NCBI GenBank assembly: GCA_963920765.1
Contig: OY987248.1
Coordinates: 19,564,539-19,628,538, forward strand
Reading direction: 5' to 3'
Origin: Ulota crispa
Lineage: Eukaryota; Streptophyta; Bryopsida; Orthotrichales; Orthotrichaceae
Length of the DNA stretch: 64,000 bases
Numbering within the stretch: position 1 is the first letter of the stretch; the number at the start of each line of letters is the position of its first letter. Both the position numbers and the translations under genes were made by a program. The notes beneath the pieces were generated by a model that saw only the letters and a list, made by a program, of their open reading frames with translations, ran no database searches and was not told where the DNA came from. This document shows positions 10,331-21,216 of this stretch, piece after piece.

Positions 10331-11057
10331 CCCCTCAAGGCCTAGGTAGCGTATTTTGAGCTGTGTGGTGATTTTGGGCAGGTCATAACATATGGGTTTT
10401 GCATTTATTTTTTATTTTATTTTCACACATGAAGTACCCTAGGAGTAGCTTTAAGGCCCAACAATTTTCATAACTTTTGACTACATGGTTCAAAAGTTAT
10501 TGCATGACTTGTTGTTTTCTTTGCTTGTCATAGCAGCCTGGGTTGCCCAAAAACTTCTTTAAAAATTACTTTTCAAGTTTGTTTGTTTTTTCATAAATTG
10601 GTTCTTTAGACCTAGGTGGGAAGCTCTGAATTCTTCAATTTTCCATTAATGAGATGAAAGTTATGAGAAGTTTTAGTTTGCAGATAAGTGTGGAGTCAAC
10701 CTACCCGCAAACTAAAACTTCTCATAACTTTCATCTCATTAATGGAAATTGAATGATTCAAAGCTCCCCACCTATATGTAGGTCTAAGGAACCAATTTAT
10801 AAAAAAAAGACTTGAAAAGTAATTTTTAAAGAAGTTTTTGGGCTGCCGGGGCTGCCTTGACAAGCAAAGAAAACAACAAATCATGCAGTAACTTTTGAAC
10901 CATGTAGTCAAAAGTTATGAAAATTGTTAGGCCTTGAAGCTACTCTTTGGGTACTTCATGTGTGAAAATAAAATAAAAAACAAATGCAAACCCCATTTGT
11001 TGTGACCTGCACAAAATCACTAGACAGCTCAAAATACGCTGCTTGGGCCTTGAGGGG
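10331..11057. mobile_element. 727-bp foldback element
   Basis: Two arms of about 355 bp (10331-10685 and 10703-11057) are inverted copies of each other with scattered mismatches. Ends CCCCTCAAGGCC / GGCCTTGAGGGG. Flanks are ACAA and ATAA, each one or two changes from TTAA, so it probably belongs with the TTAA elements; one arm is also related to 4946-5100 inside the element at 4735-5661. The centre holds 'gataagtgtggagtcaacc'. Confidence 0.75.
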
Positions 11058-11167
11058 ATAAGATCATATACATGGGTTGTTTTCAAGCTACATTGGATTA
11101 GTACATCAAATGATTATGGTGTTTGAATCACAAAACAACTGGATTGGCTTTGTTAATGCAACAACTA

Positions 11168-11482
11168 AGGTATGTACACCCATAAGCGTCAAACTAAGGG
11201 TTTTGAACATGATGAGTATCAATAAACAGCTAGCAAATTATAGGATCTTATTAGGAACAGAAAAATAATGAGTTTGCACTTTTGAATATATTACTTGGAT
11301 ACTGTGAGAGTAAGTTGTGAATTTTTAAAGAGCAAACTGCCATTGCACCCATAACCACTTTCAAGATTTCATGTTCACATGTTGTACATCCTTGTCATGA
11401 CATCTATCCACTTCCAAAGATTTTCCAAGATTTTCAGAGGTGACGGTTATGGGGACACTGACGCTTATGGGTGTACATACCT
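11168..11482. mobile_element. Pogo-type MITE, copy 1
   Basis: 315 bp with TA at 11166-11167 and 11483-11484. Ends AGGTATGTACACCCATAAGC and its inverse differ at two positions from the right end of the 4.5-kb pogo/Tigger element at 48480-53004. Interior shared with 15945-16256 (for example 'aagttgtgaatttttaaagag'). Confidence 0.8.
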
Positions 11483-11860
11483 TACCACTGACACAAGAAT
11501 TGATGTTGACAAAAGTTTTCTTTACACCAATGGAGCAGGGTCTGGGAAATATTTGAGATTTTTTGGTAAATTTCCTTCAAATCTTATATTGGACATGTTT
11601 ATCAAGGAGCTCTATTGGTTATTTTCTCTATTTCATACTATAAACAAATTTTTAAAAAAATTTTTGACCGGTTTTTAATCAAGTTTATAAATTGCAAACG
11701 ATTTTTTCTCATTTCAATCAACTAGCATTGAAAATAGCGGTCAGTTCTTCCCGGACCTTGTGGTGGAGAATTGAAAATGTGCTTCCAACTGTATGGCCCA
11801 CAATAATTTCATCAAAAGTGTAATGTAGGCTTCACAAGTTCAAGTTGAAATAGTAACTAA
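11483..11860. other. Intergenic, nothing recognised
   Basis: AT-rich, no coding signal or repeat that I can assign. Confidence 0.4.
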
Positions 11861-12254
11861 GGGCATCTGTAATGGTCACCCAGGGAAAAGCCCTCTACCA
11901 AGAAAGAACATGGTTGTTTCAAGTGACGATTTCCACTTCCATTTTATTTCAATCGTCAACACCGCAATGCACGGCTGGTATGATTCTCTGCATATGAAAA
12001 CTTGATCAGTCGTTATCCAACACGTGGAAGCTTGGAACTGCTTTTTATGAACTTGAGCAATCAAGGCTCGTGGAAAAAGTAACGAGACCTTTGGAGGGAC
12101 AGACAAATTGTCAAAATCTACCGATCTGACGCCTCCGCGTACTGAGGCCGAGGAAATGCAAGTGTTTTTGAAGGTTGCATTGAAACCCTAAAAAAATCCT
12201 AGCAACGGTACAGTGCCAATGCCGAGAGCAATACCTACTCCATTGGCGATGCCC
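11861..12254. mobile_element. MITE with GGGCATCTGTAATGG ends
   Basis: Left end GGGCATCTGTAATGG, right end read inward GGGCATCGCCAATGG. About 394 bp, moderately GC-rich inside, no clear target duplication (flanks ACTAA and TAAGT). Non-coding; a 76-codon minus frame inside has no recognisable product. Confidence 0.5.
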
Positions 12255-12476
12255 TAAGTGACTTTATTGAATGTCCTATACAATAGGGTTTATGTATAAT
12301 CATGGAGCTGCATGCAAGATGGAGAATGAACGTGTATTGTATTCTGGATACGTATAGATAATTCAGCCTCATTGAACGGTCAGCTAAAGGGCATCCTTAC
12401 TCGCACTTCAAAAACTACATTTTCATCAAATTTTTAATTTCAAGGGACCCAAGCCCTCTTTATTTGAGCCCAGTAT

Positions 12477-12779
12477 GTACACTAAATATTGCATTTAGGT
12501 TGTCCCACACTAATTTCTTAATAGTTTACAATATAAACATTTATTGGTATTATTGTAAATTTCATTAATAATTATAACAATAAATAATTTTGAAAGGGTA
12601 AAGTAACAATAATGAAGATGTAGAAAAAAAAAAAGTTGCAACTCGGTTATAAATAATGTGAAATTTTAATATTTAGAGAGTTGTCTGTGCCTAAGTGGTC
12701 AAACAATGAGTCTTAAAATAACTTTCTAAAATAAGGCAACCTAATTGTTTAGGCAACCTAAATGAAATATTTTGTGTAG
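12477..12779. mobile_element. MITE with CTACACCAAATAGTG ends, copy 2
   Basis: A diverged copy of 4302-4609: it starts with TACACTAAATATTGCATTTAGG and closes with the inverse. Exact borders are uncertain by one or two bases. Confidence 0.55.
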
Positions 12780-13246
12780 TTGATTTTCCAATTGGGAATT
12801 ATCTGGTGCAATTAGTTTCAAAAGAGTTCATCTGAATATAGTTAAGGCTGTTGAGTATAAGGGTTTGTTAAAATGGATAAAGGCATTTATGCAAGCACGT
12901 TCATCCATGAAATTGGCTATTATTAAGAACTTTCTTTGAGAGGGATTTGAAGATTTTTTCTTGGATGAAAGGTAACTAGGGTCAATATGAAGTAACATTT
13001 TCACCGAATTTGATTATCTTGATGATTGGGATGGAGACAAGATGTTCTGTTGCTACCTAGACTTCGTCCTTGTAGCACAAGCTGGTGTTTCAAGCAAAGC
13101 ACCTACCCAAACTTTCTCATATAACTTTCTCAAGGTAGCTTCCCTCCATGCAAAATCTCCTATCTTGTTGTTCAAAGTCAAAAGAGAAGAGTAAATGCAC
13201 TATAGACTTGAGTTTCACAATCATAAAGACTGCTTTTCAAACAATT
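12780..13246. other. Intergenic, nothing recognised
   Basis: AT-rich. A stretch near 13100-13145 resembles 55325-55365 ('acctac.caaactt'), hinting at an unclassified dispersed repeat. No gene. Confidence 0.35.
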
Positions 13247-13250
13247 TTAA

Positions 13251-13444
13251 CATTGAAAAGACCCTTTGCGGCTAGTACAATACAAGGTATTTTTTGTATT
13301 TGGAATGGATTCATACCTTTACTATATTTGAGATTAACAAAAAGTTGGAATATAGATCGAGCTATTTGAGATCCCAAATCAAAACTTCTTGTTGATAGCA
13401 AATGCAAATTATATGGCAACATATCTACTATCCCTGTGGGACAA
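13251..13444. mobile_element. TTAA-flanked MITE, sub-family a, worn
   Basis: Copy of the 794-1019 / 5712-5942 family lying between TTAA at 13247-13250 and TTAA at 13445-13448, the latter shared with the next element. Shortened and diverged; the middle ('acaatacaaggtatttttt ... ggcaacat') is clear. Confidence 0.55.
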
Positions 13445-13448
13445 TTAA

Positions 13449-14194
13449 TCCCTTAGCACTCAAGCCATTTTAACCAAAATTAGAGTTTATGAAGACTTAC
13501 AGCTTCAATGCATTGTATCTCAATCATTTGAATGATCCACAAGAATTGACTAATGAAAATAGTGGCACACATACTTAGAAACTAGCCTGCATAGTTTGGA
13601 AGCAATTAAAGGCTAGAGATGGGAGATTACAACATTTGATCAAAAAACATGTGATGGCAAAATCTCATTTCTGGCAAGTAGTTGTTGTTTATTAATTTCT
13701 ACAAAATTCTAAAGGCCTATACTTCACTTCAAATTTTGGAATTAGCAAGAATAGAGGTGAATGTACACACTTACAAGTTATTGAAGGCCGTATTCATTTG
13801 GATGTTAAGCTTTGAGGCTTATAATTGTTGTTATGCAAAAAACAATGATTGGCACAGTCAATGAAAGGTGCCACAATAAAAGTTTTAAACGTGCATTAAA
13901 CCTCATTGGCCAGTCTCTTGTCCCCACTAAGTGCATGTAAGGAAGCTTGCAACGGGTCTCGAATGCTTACATCTTGGAAGATGTTGTTTGCCACCTTGTC
14001 TCATGTGGTCTTGTACTCTACCAAGACTACCTAGGCTATATGTATTGCTTGCCTTGTCATTACTCCACTTGCATGAACCACTTAAATGCCTTGATAATTA
14101 TAGTTTCTAACAAGGTCAAAAAGTTAGATCCAATGCTTGAAAGTGGCCTTTGAAATCTACGGAGACACTTTTAGTCCTCTCGGGCGTTCAAGAC
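13449..14194. mobile_element. TTAA-flanked element, 746 bp
   Basis: Between TTAA at 13445-13448 and 14195-14198. Left end TCCCTTAGCACTC, right end read inward GTCTTGAACGCCC. It is related along its length to 21217-21970 in the opposite orientation. Both contain a short frame with FYKIL, HTY and NNDWHS in the same order, perhaps just shared ancestry. Confidence 0.55.
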
Positions 14195-14198
14195 TTAA

Positions 14199-15195
14199 AA
14201 TCTTGTTAGCCCTTAAACATCAGGCTAGTCATTGTGACCAGCCCCACTTCATTGTTCTTCAGTGTTATGGGAAGTGCCCAACAAACATAATAGTATTTCC
14301 TAATGTTGCAGCAATCAACAATGCATGATGCCCTCATGAAAATTACAACAAGAGGAACTTGAGACTTAACACTATGTCTCTAAATCTTCTCATAATCTAG
14401 GATACCTACAAAATACAAATGCATCTAATGAAACAAATATTTGCAACCCATGATGAACCCTGTATTTATTATCACTTTTATTTAAAAATCAAATGAAAAA
14501 CGGCTGTTTTCTAGTTATACAGAATGTTTTTTTCTGAGCCGGAAGATGAAAAACGTCCTCCTGGGCATTTAAGGGAGCATCTGAGGGATTCTATAGTAGC
14601 TTTGAGGATGCCTTTAGGCTTTAGAAAAGAAACAGACGCACCTACCAATGGACAGGAGCTTTACTTATTCCACATGGCCCACTTTCGTTACCTTTCAAAA
14701 ATATCTGAGTCTACAGTAGTTTTGAGGCCATGTCTTTTTTTACGTGGATTTTGGCATCATGTCTTTTGGGAAGGGCAACATTTTCAGCTCTTTGAGCTGG
14801 TGGCTTGCTCTTTTTTTTCGATTTCCTGATTCTGAAATAGAGTTTCTTGTTATTTGATCTTTGAACTATACTCCTACAAAAGCTAAAACTTAAACTTCAT
14901 TGAGTTGCAAAGTGGGACCCATTACAAGAAGAAGAGAACTGGAATATAGAAATTGACACAAACATGTGAAAGTGGAACATTCCCTGAATGAATATTAGTA
15001 GAGAACCCATATTCATATTTATGTTTCTATTTTAATTATGAAAAGTATTGGTTAGTGCAATTAAATATTCAATTTCATGAATACATTCTGTAGTCTAGAG
15101 CTCTCACTTGTAAGTCTTCATTTAATCGTTCTGATATGTTGCAATAGAGTTGTCGTAAAGTACCACTAACGTTGGGTACATAACCTCTATATCAT
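14199..15195. other. Intergenic, nothing recognised
   Basis: A 101-codon frame at 14524-14829 has no recognisable domain and overlaps two related stretches ('ctgagggattctatagtagctttgagg' and a diverged partner 140 bp later). I see no gene, and no end structure of a transposon. Confidence 0.35.
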
Positions 15196-15220
15196 AAAAA
15201 AAAAAAAAAAAAAAAAAAAA
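15196..15220. repeat. Poly-A tract (25 A)
   Basis: Uninterrupted A run. A retroposed 3' end is possible but the upstream sequence is not recognisable as SINE, LINE or processed gene. Confidence 0.9.
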
Positions 15221-15401
15221 CGATGGCTTTCCAACAGTTAAATTTTTTAGTTTTATTTTATATATGGGACCAAACCCAAATTACTACAAAGAGAGGTGAT
15301 GAGTTGATTTTGGTTCTCAATTTGCAAAAAATTTCTGGGTTGGGACCCTATTTTTGTAAGAGATATAACCCCTTATTCAAAGCACTAGTTTTTCTTCCAA
15401 A

Positions 15402-15520
15402 GTATGTTCACACTTGATGTTAAGAGTGGTAGTAGCTAAGAATACTGAGATGCATTTGGACACACCTTTAGATTGTATTCATATTGCTAATACCCCTCCT
15501 AACACCAAGTGTGAACATGC
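15402..15520. repeat. Short foldback, about 40-bp arms
   Basis: Arms starting GTATGTTCACACTTG and ending CAAGTGTGAACATGC pair with a few mismatches over about 40 bases, leaving a 35-base centre. Probably a small MITE; no duplication identified. Confidence 0.55.
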
Positions 15521-15944
15521 CTAAGGAGGGCATTTTTAATAAGGAAGGGATTGAAAAAAAATTATCAATCAAACTTGACCTCTTATGATTATTGCATATT
15601 ACATTGCAATTTATTTATTTTAGACTTCACCCAAGTTTCAAGTTTTTTTTTGTCTATATGAGACTAAAACAATTGAACCTCACGGCTTACATACTACCAT
15701 ATTTGTTGGTGAATTTTGTTACGTAATAAATCATCCCGCTTTGATAAAAATCATCTCCTTTTTACTAGAATGAAAATTGATATGTTTGTATCATTTTAGC
15801 TTACAATAAGTAATCCCGTTTTGTAATATATTGTAATTCTCGGTTGGGTTCCATGCTAAAATCCTAAATAGCCCTTCCTAAATCACTTGGGAAACGTCCA
15901 TTCAACATTGTAAGGGAGTCGCAACACAATGCAAATCAAACTTA

Positions 15945-16256
15945 AGGTGGGTACACCCATAAGCGTGAGTTTAAGGGTTTTGAACATGATGACTATTAAT
16001 AAATATCTAGCAAATTATAAGATCTTATTAGGAACAGAAAAAAAAATGAGTTTGCACTTTCAAATGTATTATTTGGATACTATGAGAATAAGTTGTGAAT
16101 TTTTAAAGAGTAAATTGCCATTGCACCCATAATCAACACTAAGGTTTCATGTTCACATGTTGTACATCCTTGTCATTACTATTTACTTCAACAGATTTTC
16201 CAAGATTTCAAAAGTGACGGTTATGGGGACACTAACGCTTATGGGTGTACCCACCT
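15945..16256. mobile_element. Pogo-type MITE, copy 2
   Basis: 312 bp with TA on both sides (15943-15944, 16257-16258). Its left end is identical over 25 bases to the right terminal repeat of the 4.5-kb pogo/Tigger element read inward (starts AGGTGGGTACACCC). This is the closest MITE match to that element in the window. Confidence 0.85.
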
Positions 16257-16335
16257 TAGAGCAATTCACAATTTCATTAACGATTTTGAATTTTGCATTT
16301 GAAGGGAAGGGAATAAGAGTCCCGTAGCATTGGTA

Positions 16336-16649
16336 ATGTAGCAACACCCATAACCATCACTGTACCCATAACCATCACCTCTGTAGTCTTGGAAAATCTG
16401 TGAAAGTGAATAGACTTAATCACAAGGATGTATAGCATGTGAACATGAAACTTTAGTGTTGACATTAGGTACAATTGCAGTAGGCTCTTTAAAAATTCAC
16501 AACTTATTCTCATAGTATCCAAATAATACATTTGAAAGTGCAAATTCATCATTTTTTTCTTGCTAATAGGATCCTATAATTTGCTAGATGTTTATTAATA
16601 ATCATCATGTTCAAAACCCCTACTTTGACGGTTATGGGTACTGCTACCT
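16336..16649. mobile_element. Pogo-type MITE, copy 3 (AGGTAGCA sub-family)
   Basis: 314 bp, only 79 bp from the previous copy and inverted relative to it: its interior ('cacaacttattctcatagtatcc') is the reverse complement of the same region in 15945-16256. Ends ATGTAGCAACACCCATAACC / GGTTATGGGTACTGCTACCT. The left end and right TA are slightly worn. Confidence 0.75.
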
Positions 16650-16742
16650 TGTGACATTTTGTTCTGTGCTCCACACCCAGGTAGACTGAAATAAAAGCTT
16701 CTCAAAGCCAATGATACGCGATTATTGAGTTACAATGCACCA

Positions 16743-16755
16743 TTCCGGAATATTC
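16743..16755. promoter_or_regulatory. Perfect heat-shock-element-like triplet
   Basis: TTCCGGAATATTC contains three alternating 5-bp units (TTC, GAA, TTC at 16743, 16748 and 16753), the consensus for heat-shock factor binding. It lies about 660 bp upstream of the aldolase start codon, with no other gene nearby. Functional role is inferred only; such a triplet may also occur by chance. Confidence 0.4.
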
Positions 16756-17415
16756 CAGAGCCCCATCCTCCCTGTCGAGTCAGGCTTGCTAATTGCTTCT
16801 ACGTGATCACATATCGGGAACGTAAACCTCGAGTTCCCAAGTCGTTCACCGTACGTTCCCCTACAGTCCGAGACTATAGCCGTAGGATCGGGATAAGGGC
16901 TTGCGACTAAATCAAACTAAAAACGCTTCGATCGGACCTGAAATAGAAGCACATACGGTAAACACAAACACTACAATTACGGTATTCGTATGAATACGAG
17001 GAGATTGAAGGTAGGGGTATAAGGGACCACATGCGTGTTTTGGTAGCTGCGAGAGACACTCTTTCCAGACGCCCAGATTGATTGCTGCAATCTTCTCCAC
17101 GATTTGCATCCTCACCACCACCGTCGCTGCTGCCTGGTCCGTGTTGCTCTCCTTCCTCACCCTATCTCTCTGCTTCAAGTCACGCCGCAATCAGTTCAGT
17201 ATCCACGAAGATCTTGATTGCTTGTTGCACGTCGCTTGGGGTTTTGATTTTGGTCTCAAAGCTGCTGTTTTGAAGCTTTTGTTTGAGCGAATTTGATGTT
17301 TTGAGGATTGTATGACATTTCGTGGCGATGGCGGGGTTATGAACTTGGAGGTCTGTGAAGGAAATCTTAGGTGGTTTGTGTGTCCATTGAGCAGGAATCA
17401 GCGAGAGAGAGAGAG
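16756..17415 (+). promoter_or_regulatory. Aldolase promoter and 5' leader region
   Basis: The sequence shifts from AT-rich to mixed composition here. A pyrimidine-rich stretch at 17085-17180 is a plausible transcription start region. A 5' leader intron between about 17225 and 17393 (ending 'gagcag') is possible but not provable. The leader closes with a GA run (17403-17416) that leads into the start codon. No clear TATA box was assigned. Confidence 0.35.
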
Positions 17416-18771
17416 ATGGCGCCTTACTCGGGGAAGTATGCGGATGAGCTCGTGGCGACGGCCAAGTACATCGCCACCCCGGGGAAGGGCATCCTAGCAG
17501 CGGACGAGAGCACGGGCACCATCGGGAAGAGGCTGGCGGGCATCAAGGTGGAGAATGTGGAGTCGAACAGGCAGGCGCTGCGGGAGCTGCTGTTCACGAC
17601 GGCGGGGGCGGAGAAGTTTTTGAGCGGCGTGATTCTGTTCGAGGAGACGCTGTACCAGAAGACGCTGGACGGGAAGCCGTTCGTAGACGTGATGAAGGCG
17701 GGCGGCGTGGTGCCGGGCATCAAGGTGGACAAAGGCACCATCGACCTGTGGGGTACCAACGGCGAGACGACGACGCAGGGGTTCGACGACCTGCACAAGC
17801 GGTGCGCCACGTACTACAACGCGGGCGCGCGCTTCGCCAAGTGGCGCGCGGTGCTCAAGATCGGCGACCTCGAGCCCACGGAGCTGGCCATCCAGCAGAA
17901 CGCGCAGGGGCTCGCCAGATACGCCATCATCTGCCAGGAGAGCGGGTGCGCCTCCATCTCTTTGCTCCATACATTCCTATCCCATGCATTCTGTGTTATA
18001 TCTCTGCCGAACACTGCTCTGGATTGTCGCAGAAAATCCAGCATGTAGTGGCCTCAACCAACATAGGTTTGCAGATGCCTGAGCGCCTAAGTACCGCGCT
18101 GGCGATCAGAATTACAATCGGAGGCAGCATTTCCTTTTGCTGAAATTTGTGCAAAGGCATCTGATCCAGGTCATGGCTTCGGCATTAGAACTCACTGAGA
18201 GTTGTGTTTCGGTGATTGTCTGTGTGCCAGATTGGTGCCGATCGTGGAGCCCGAGATCCTGGTGGACGGAACGCACAGCATCGAGAAGTGCGCGGAGGTG
18301 ACGGAGAAGGTGTTGGCGGCGTGCTACAAGGCGCTGAACGAGCAGCACGTGCTGCTGGAGGGGACGCTGCTGAAGCCGAACATGGTGACGCCGGGGTCGG
18401 AGGCGAAGAAGGTGACGCCGGAGGAGGTGGCCAAGTTCACGGTGCGCACGCTGCAGCGGACGGTGCCGCCGGCGGTGCCGGGCGTGGTGTTTCTGTCGGG
18501 GGGGCAGTCGGAGGAGGAGGCCACGCTCAACCTCAACGCCATGAACGCCATGAAGGCGACCAAGCCGTGGACGCTGTCGTTCTCCTTCGGGCGGGCGCTG
18601 CAGGCGACGGTGCTCAAGACGTGGGGCGGCAAGAAGGAGAACGTGGAGGCGGCGCAGAAGGCGCTCTTCGTGCGGGCCAAGGCCAACTCCGAGGCCACGC
18701 TCGGCACGTACGGCGGCAGCGCCTCCAAGGAGGGTACCGAGAGCCTGCACGTCAAGGATTACAAGTATTAG
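17416..18771 (+). CDS. FBA: Fructose-bisphosphate aldolase, class I, cytosolic
   Basis: Exons 17416-17945 and 18231-18771, giving 356 residues, the usual length of plant cytosolic aldolase (about 358). The enzyme cleaves fructose-1,6-bisphosphate to dihydroxyacetone phosphate and glyceraldehyde-3-phosphate, and the reverse, in glycolysis and gluconeogenesis. Visible hallmarks are GKYADEL near the N-terminus, [10 protein letters not shown] (residues 26-35), IVEPEIL (181-187), the Schiff-base lysine K225 in [27 protein letters not shown], and the C-terminal tyrosine in KDYKY that is needed for full activity. There is no transit peptide, so the product is cytosolic. The start at [12 protein letters not shown] was chosen because it aligns with the family; an upstream in-frame ATG at 17371 would add 15 residues and lies in the GA-rich leader. 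The single intron (17946-18230, GT..AG, splits a Gly codon) is AT-rich. Codons in the exons are overwhelmingly G- or C-ended, unlike all other genes here, as expected for a highly expressed gene. Confidence 0.97.
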
Positions 18772-19151
18772 GTTTTACTACTCTGACGGTCACTTATCTT
18801 GAAAGCAGAGACGACACAAGCAGCTTGTGAGTGTAGAGCTAGCCAGTCTTTACCAGTCTCTTCTTGTGAATTTTTATTTTCTTCTTACGATGGTTTTGTG
18901 CATATACCAGCGGTGTCTCTCTTTCGCTTTTCATGCCTTTGTTTTTATCTTCGCAATGTCTAGTACTCCCTCTGTCCCTATACATTTCTTGTACCACTCA
19001 AAAGCTCCCTTTTGCTGATTTCAAACGCTGAGAAAGCATTTGTCATGTTCAATGATCTCATGGGGGCAAGTTAAGTGATTAGGGAGCATTGCTCTTCTAG
19101 CAAGCTTGGCCTTGCCCATATGAGGTACCATTGCTGCTAATGATCAGCATG

Positions 19152-19441
19152 CACAAATGTGGTACTTTTTGCATGGAATTTGGGTGCCTAAACGGCAACA
19201 TCAAAGCTGGAGAATTTGCATACATTTGGTAGATGGTATATTGATTCTAGAATGCATTTGTCACTAGCTCAAAGATTAAAATAATGAGGAGCTGATAGCA
19301 TTCACAAACTATATACAAATATGGTACTTCTTGAATGGAATTTGGGTGCTTAAATGACGACATAAAAACTGAAGATTTTGCATACATTTGGTAGATGATA
19401 TTTGGATTCTAGAATGCATGTGTCTAGCACAAAGATTAAAA
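19152..19441. repeat. Diverged tandem duplication, about 160-bp unit
   Basis: Units at about 19152-19290 and 19310-19441 share 'gcatacatttggtagatg' and 'ggaatttgggtgc' in the same order and spacing. They lie just downstream of the aldolase gene. Non-coding. Confidence 0.65.
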
Positions 19442-19837
19442 ACATAGTTAATCCTTCAAAAGGAAGCTTTTTGGACATTTTGAGAGGGACAGAAGAAGTA
19501 GTTGCTCAGGAAATGAGCCGATATTCGCCTGTGTTTGGTTTTACTTGGAAATCTTTGTATGTAGAATCGCTTTCCCTTTTACAAGAAATCGATTGTGTAG
19601 CGTTTCAGATGTGATGATAAGGTTTTTCAGAATGTTTCTGGTTTGTCTTGTATATTTTTTGAACTGAGGAATGTGGATATTGTGGCTGTTGACGTTGTTC
19701 AGGAGTTGGGTTAGGCCAAATTAATTCATAACTTACTAGTATCTTGCATTGTTGGTCAACCTGGGGGCGACACTGTTTTTATCGGGAAATTGAACCTGAT
19801 TTTAGTAGGGTAGTTGCGGTATGGCTGAGTTTAGCCA

Positions 19838-20045
19838 CTAATAGACTAAGATAATAAACTGTCCAAGGATATAGATATAGAAATTAACCGAAAATATGGG
19901 CGTTTTTGTCACCCAGCTATCTCTGTCTGTCATGTTAATCGAGTCACGGGTAAGTAGGTGATTGCTCGAACTCATTCCTCGACACGCCCCAGCCCTTGTG
20001 AGCGAAGTTCTAGGATTCGACAAGGCGGGTCTTGCAATTTGTTCT
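19838..20045. repeat. Intact copy of a dispersed repeat with empty TTAA sites
   Basis: Reverse complement of the interrupted repeat at 4628-5990. TTAA at 19935-19938 and 19884-19887 correspond to the two insertion points of TTAA elements in that other copy. The stretch 'tcgagtcacgggtaag' faintly recalls a tRNA B box; class unknown. Confidence 0.6.
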
Positions 20046-20552
20046 CTTGTAACCTAGAACATGGGCGGTATCGTATTACTGTGTCTGTTTCATAGTTGAG
20101 CAGTACTCATGTTTGTACTCATGTCTGTACTCATTAGTGGATGTCAAACTTTGCAGTTTTCTACCCGATAACTTTGGTTGGGCAGTACTCATGGTTTGTG
20201 GAGTGGCAATAAGGCTTTTGTTTTGACAGAAGCAGGCATTTCTTGAAATGGGATCTCAATGCTTGGAGCTTGGTTAGCTAGATGGATATCTCATGGTCCT
20301 GCTATTCATATTCCCAACTTGGTTAGGAGTTAGGATCTCTATAGTACAGAACCGCTTGGGTTTGGGATCAGAATGGCCGTAGCCTTGGGTACCAAAACAG
20401 AGTGATTGAGCGGTGGGGCAGGTCAATCATGCGTTGAGCAATTTTTGCTTGGTCATGAAATAAATGAGGATAGTGCCCGGTGGTTGGGGTCCTGTTCTCA
20501 CAGGACACACTCCTATTGCTGCAGCATTGGACCATCTTCACTTGCCCTATAA

Positions 20553-21212
20553 CCCCTAAGCGCCCAGTCAAAATTCATGCCGTGTTAGACCTCATTGCAA
20601 ATAATTTGGCATAGCAAGTTGAAAATCAATATTTGGAAGAGTTAGTCGTTGACATTGCACAAGGTCTAGGGTCCGTGGCTGTATGAAACATTTGATAAGT
20701 TTTTAGGGAATTGATATGTGTACCACATCCTTTCAATTATTGTATCACACCCCAGAGTAAAATTTAGATTTCTACTATTAGAAAGCTGAATTTGAGAATA
20801 TTGAATTCAGATTTAGACTTAGAGACCATGATTTAGTCTAGAACCATAAAAAAAGTTGCAACTCAACAACATCCAATGAAAAAGTTTATCTTTTTTTACA
20901 AACAAAAATAAAAGTAACACTTTTCTCCCTAGCTAAACTTTTTCATTGGGTGTTATTGAATTGCAACTTTTTTTTATGGTTCAAGACTAAATCATGGTCT
21001 CTAAGTCCAAATCTGAATTCCAAATTCTCAAATTCAAATTTTTGATGGTAGAAATCTAAATTTTACTATAGGGTGTGGTACAGTAATTGAAAGGGTGTGG
21101 TACACATATCAATTCCGATTTTATTGCACTTGATTGAATGATTATAACAGTCAAAGACAACAAATTCTTAATTATGGAAAGGCTAGATTTGGGGGGCTAG
21201 GGCACTCAAGGG
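20553..21212. mobile_element. TTAA-type element with internal long hairpin
   Basis: 660 bp. Left end CCCCTAAGCGCCC (flank ATAA, one change from TTAA); right end GGGCACTCAAGGG then TTAA at 21213-21216, shared with the next element. A foldback at 20707-21116 occupies most of its interior. Confidence 0.6.
20707..21116. repeat. Long foldback, about 180-bp arms
   Basis: The sequence from GGAATTGATATGTG to CACATATCAATTCC is an imperfect palindrome with arms of roughly 180 bases and a centre of about 40 bases near 20910. It has the form of a stand-alone MITE inserted into the TTAA element; no target duplication was identified. Confidence 0.7.
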
Positions 21213-21216
21213 TTAA

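Larger units (their letters stand above)
18772..20552. other. Aldolase 3' region and intergenic
   Basis: Probably includes the 3' UTR to about 19000. Beyond it is a diverged tandem duplication (19152-19441) and one intact copy of a dispersed repeat (19838-20045). Several 60-70-codon frames have no recognisable product. Confidence 0.5.

Noticed and set aside
17494-17970. 158-codon minus-strand frame
   Set aside because: Antisense to aldolase exon 1, same compositional cause.
18112-18750. 212-codon open frame on the minus strand
   Set aside because: Antisense to aldolase exon 2; open only because the exon is very GC-rich. Arg/Leu-rich low-complexity peptide, no domain.
19900-20050. tRNA or SINE from a B-box-like sequence
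   Set aside because: Only a degenerate B-box-like stretch; no A box at proper spacing and no tRNA fold seen.
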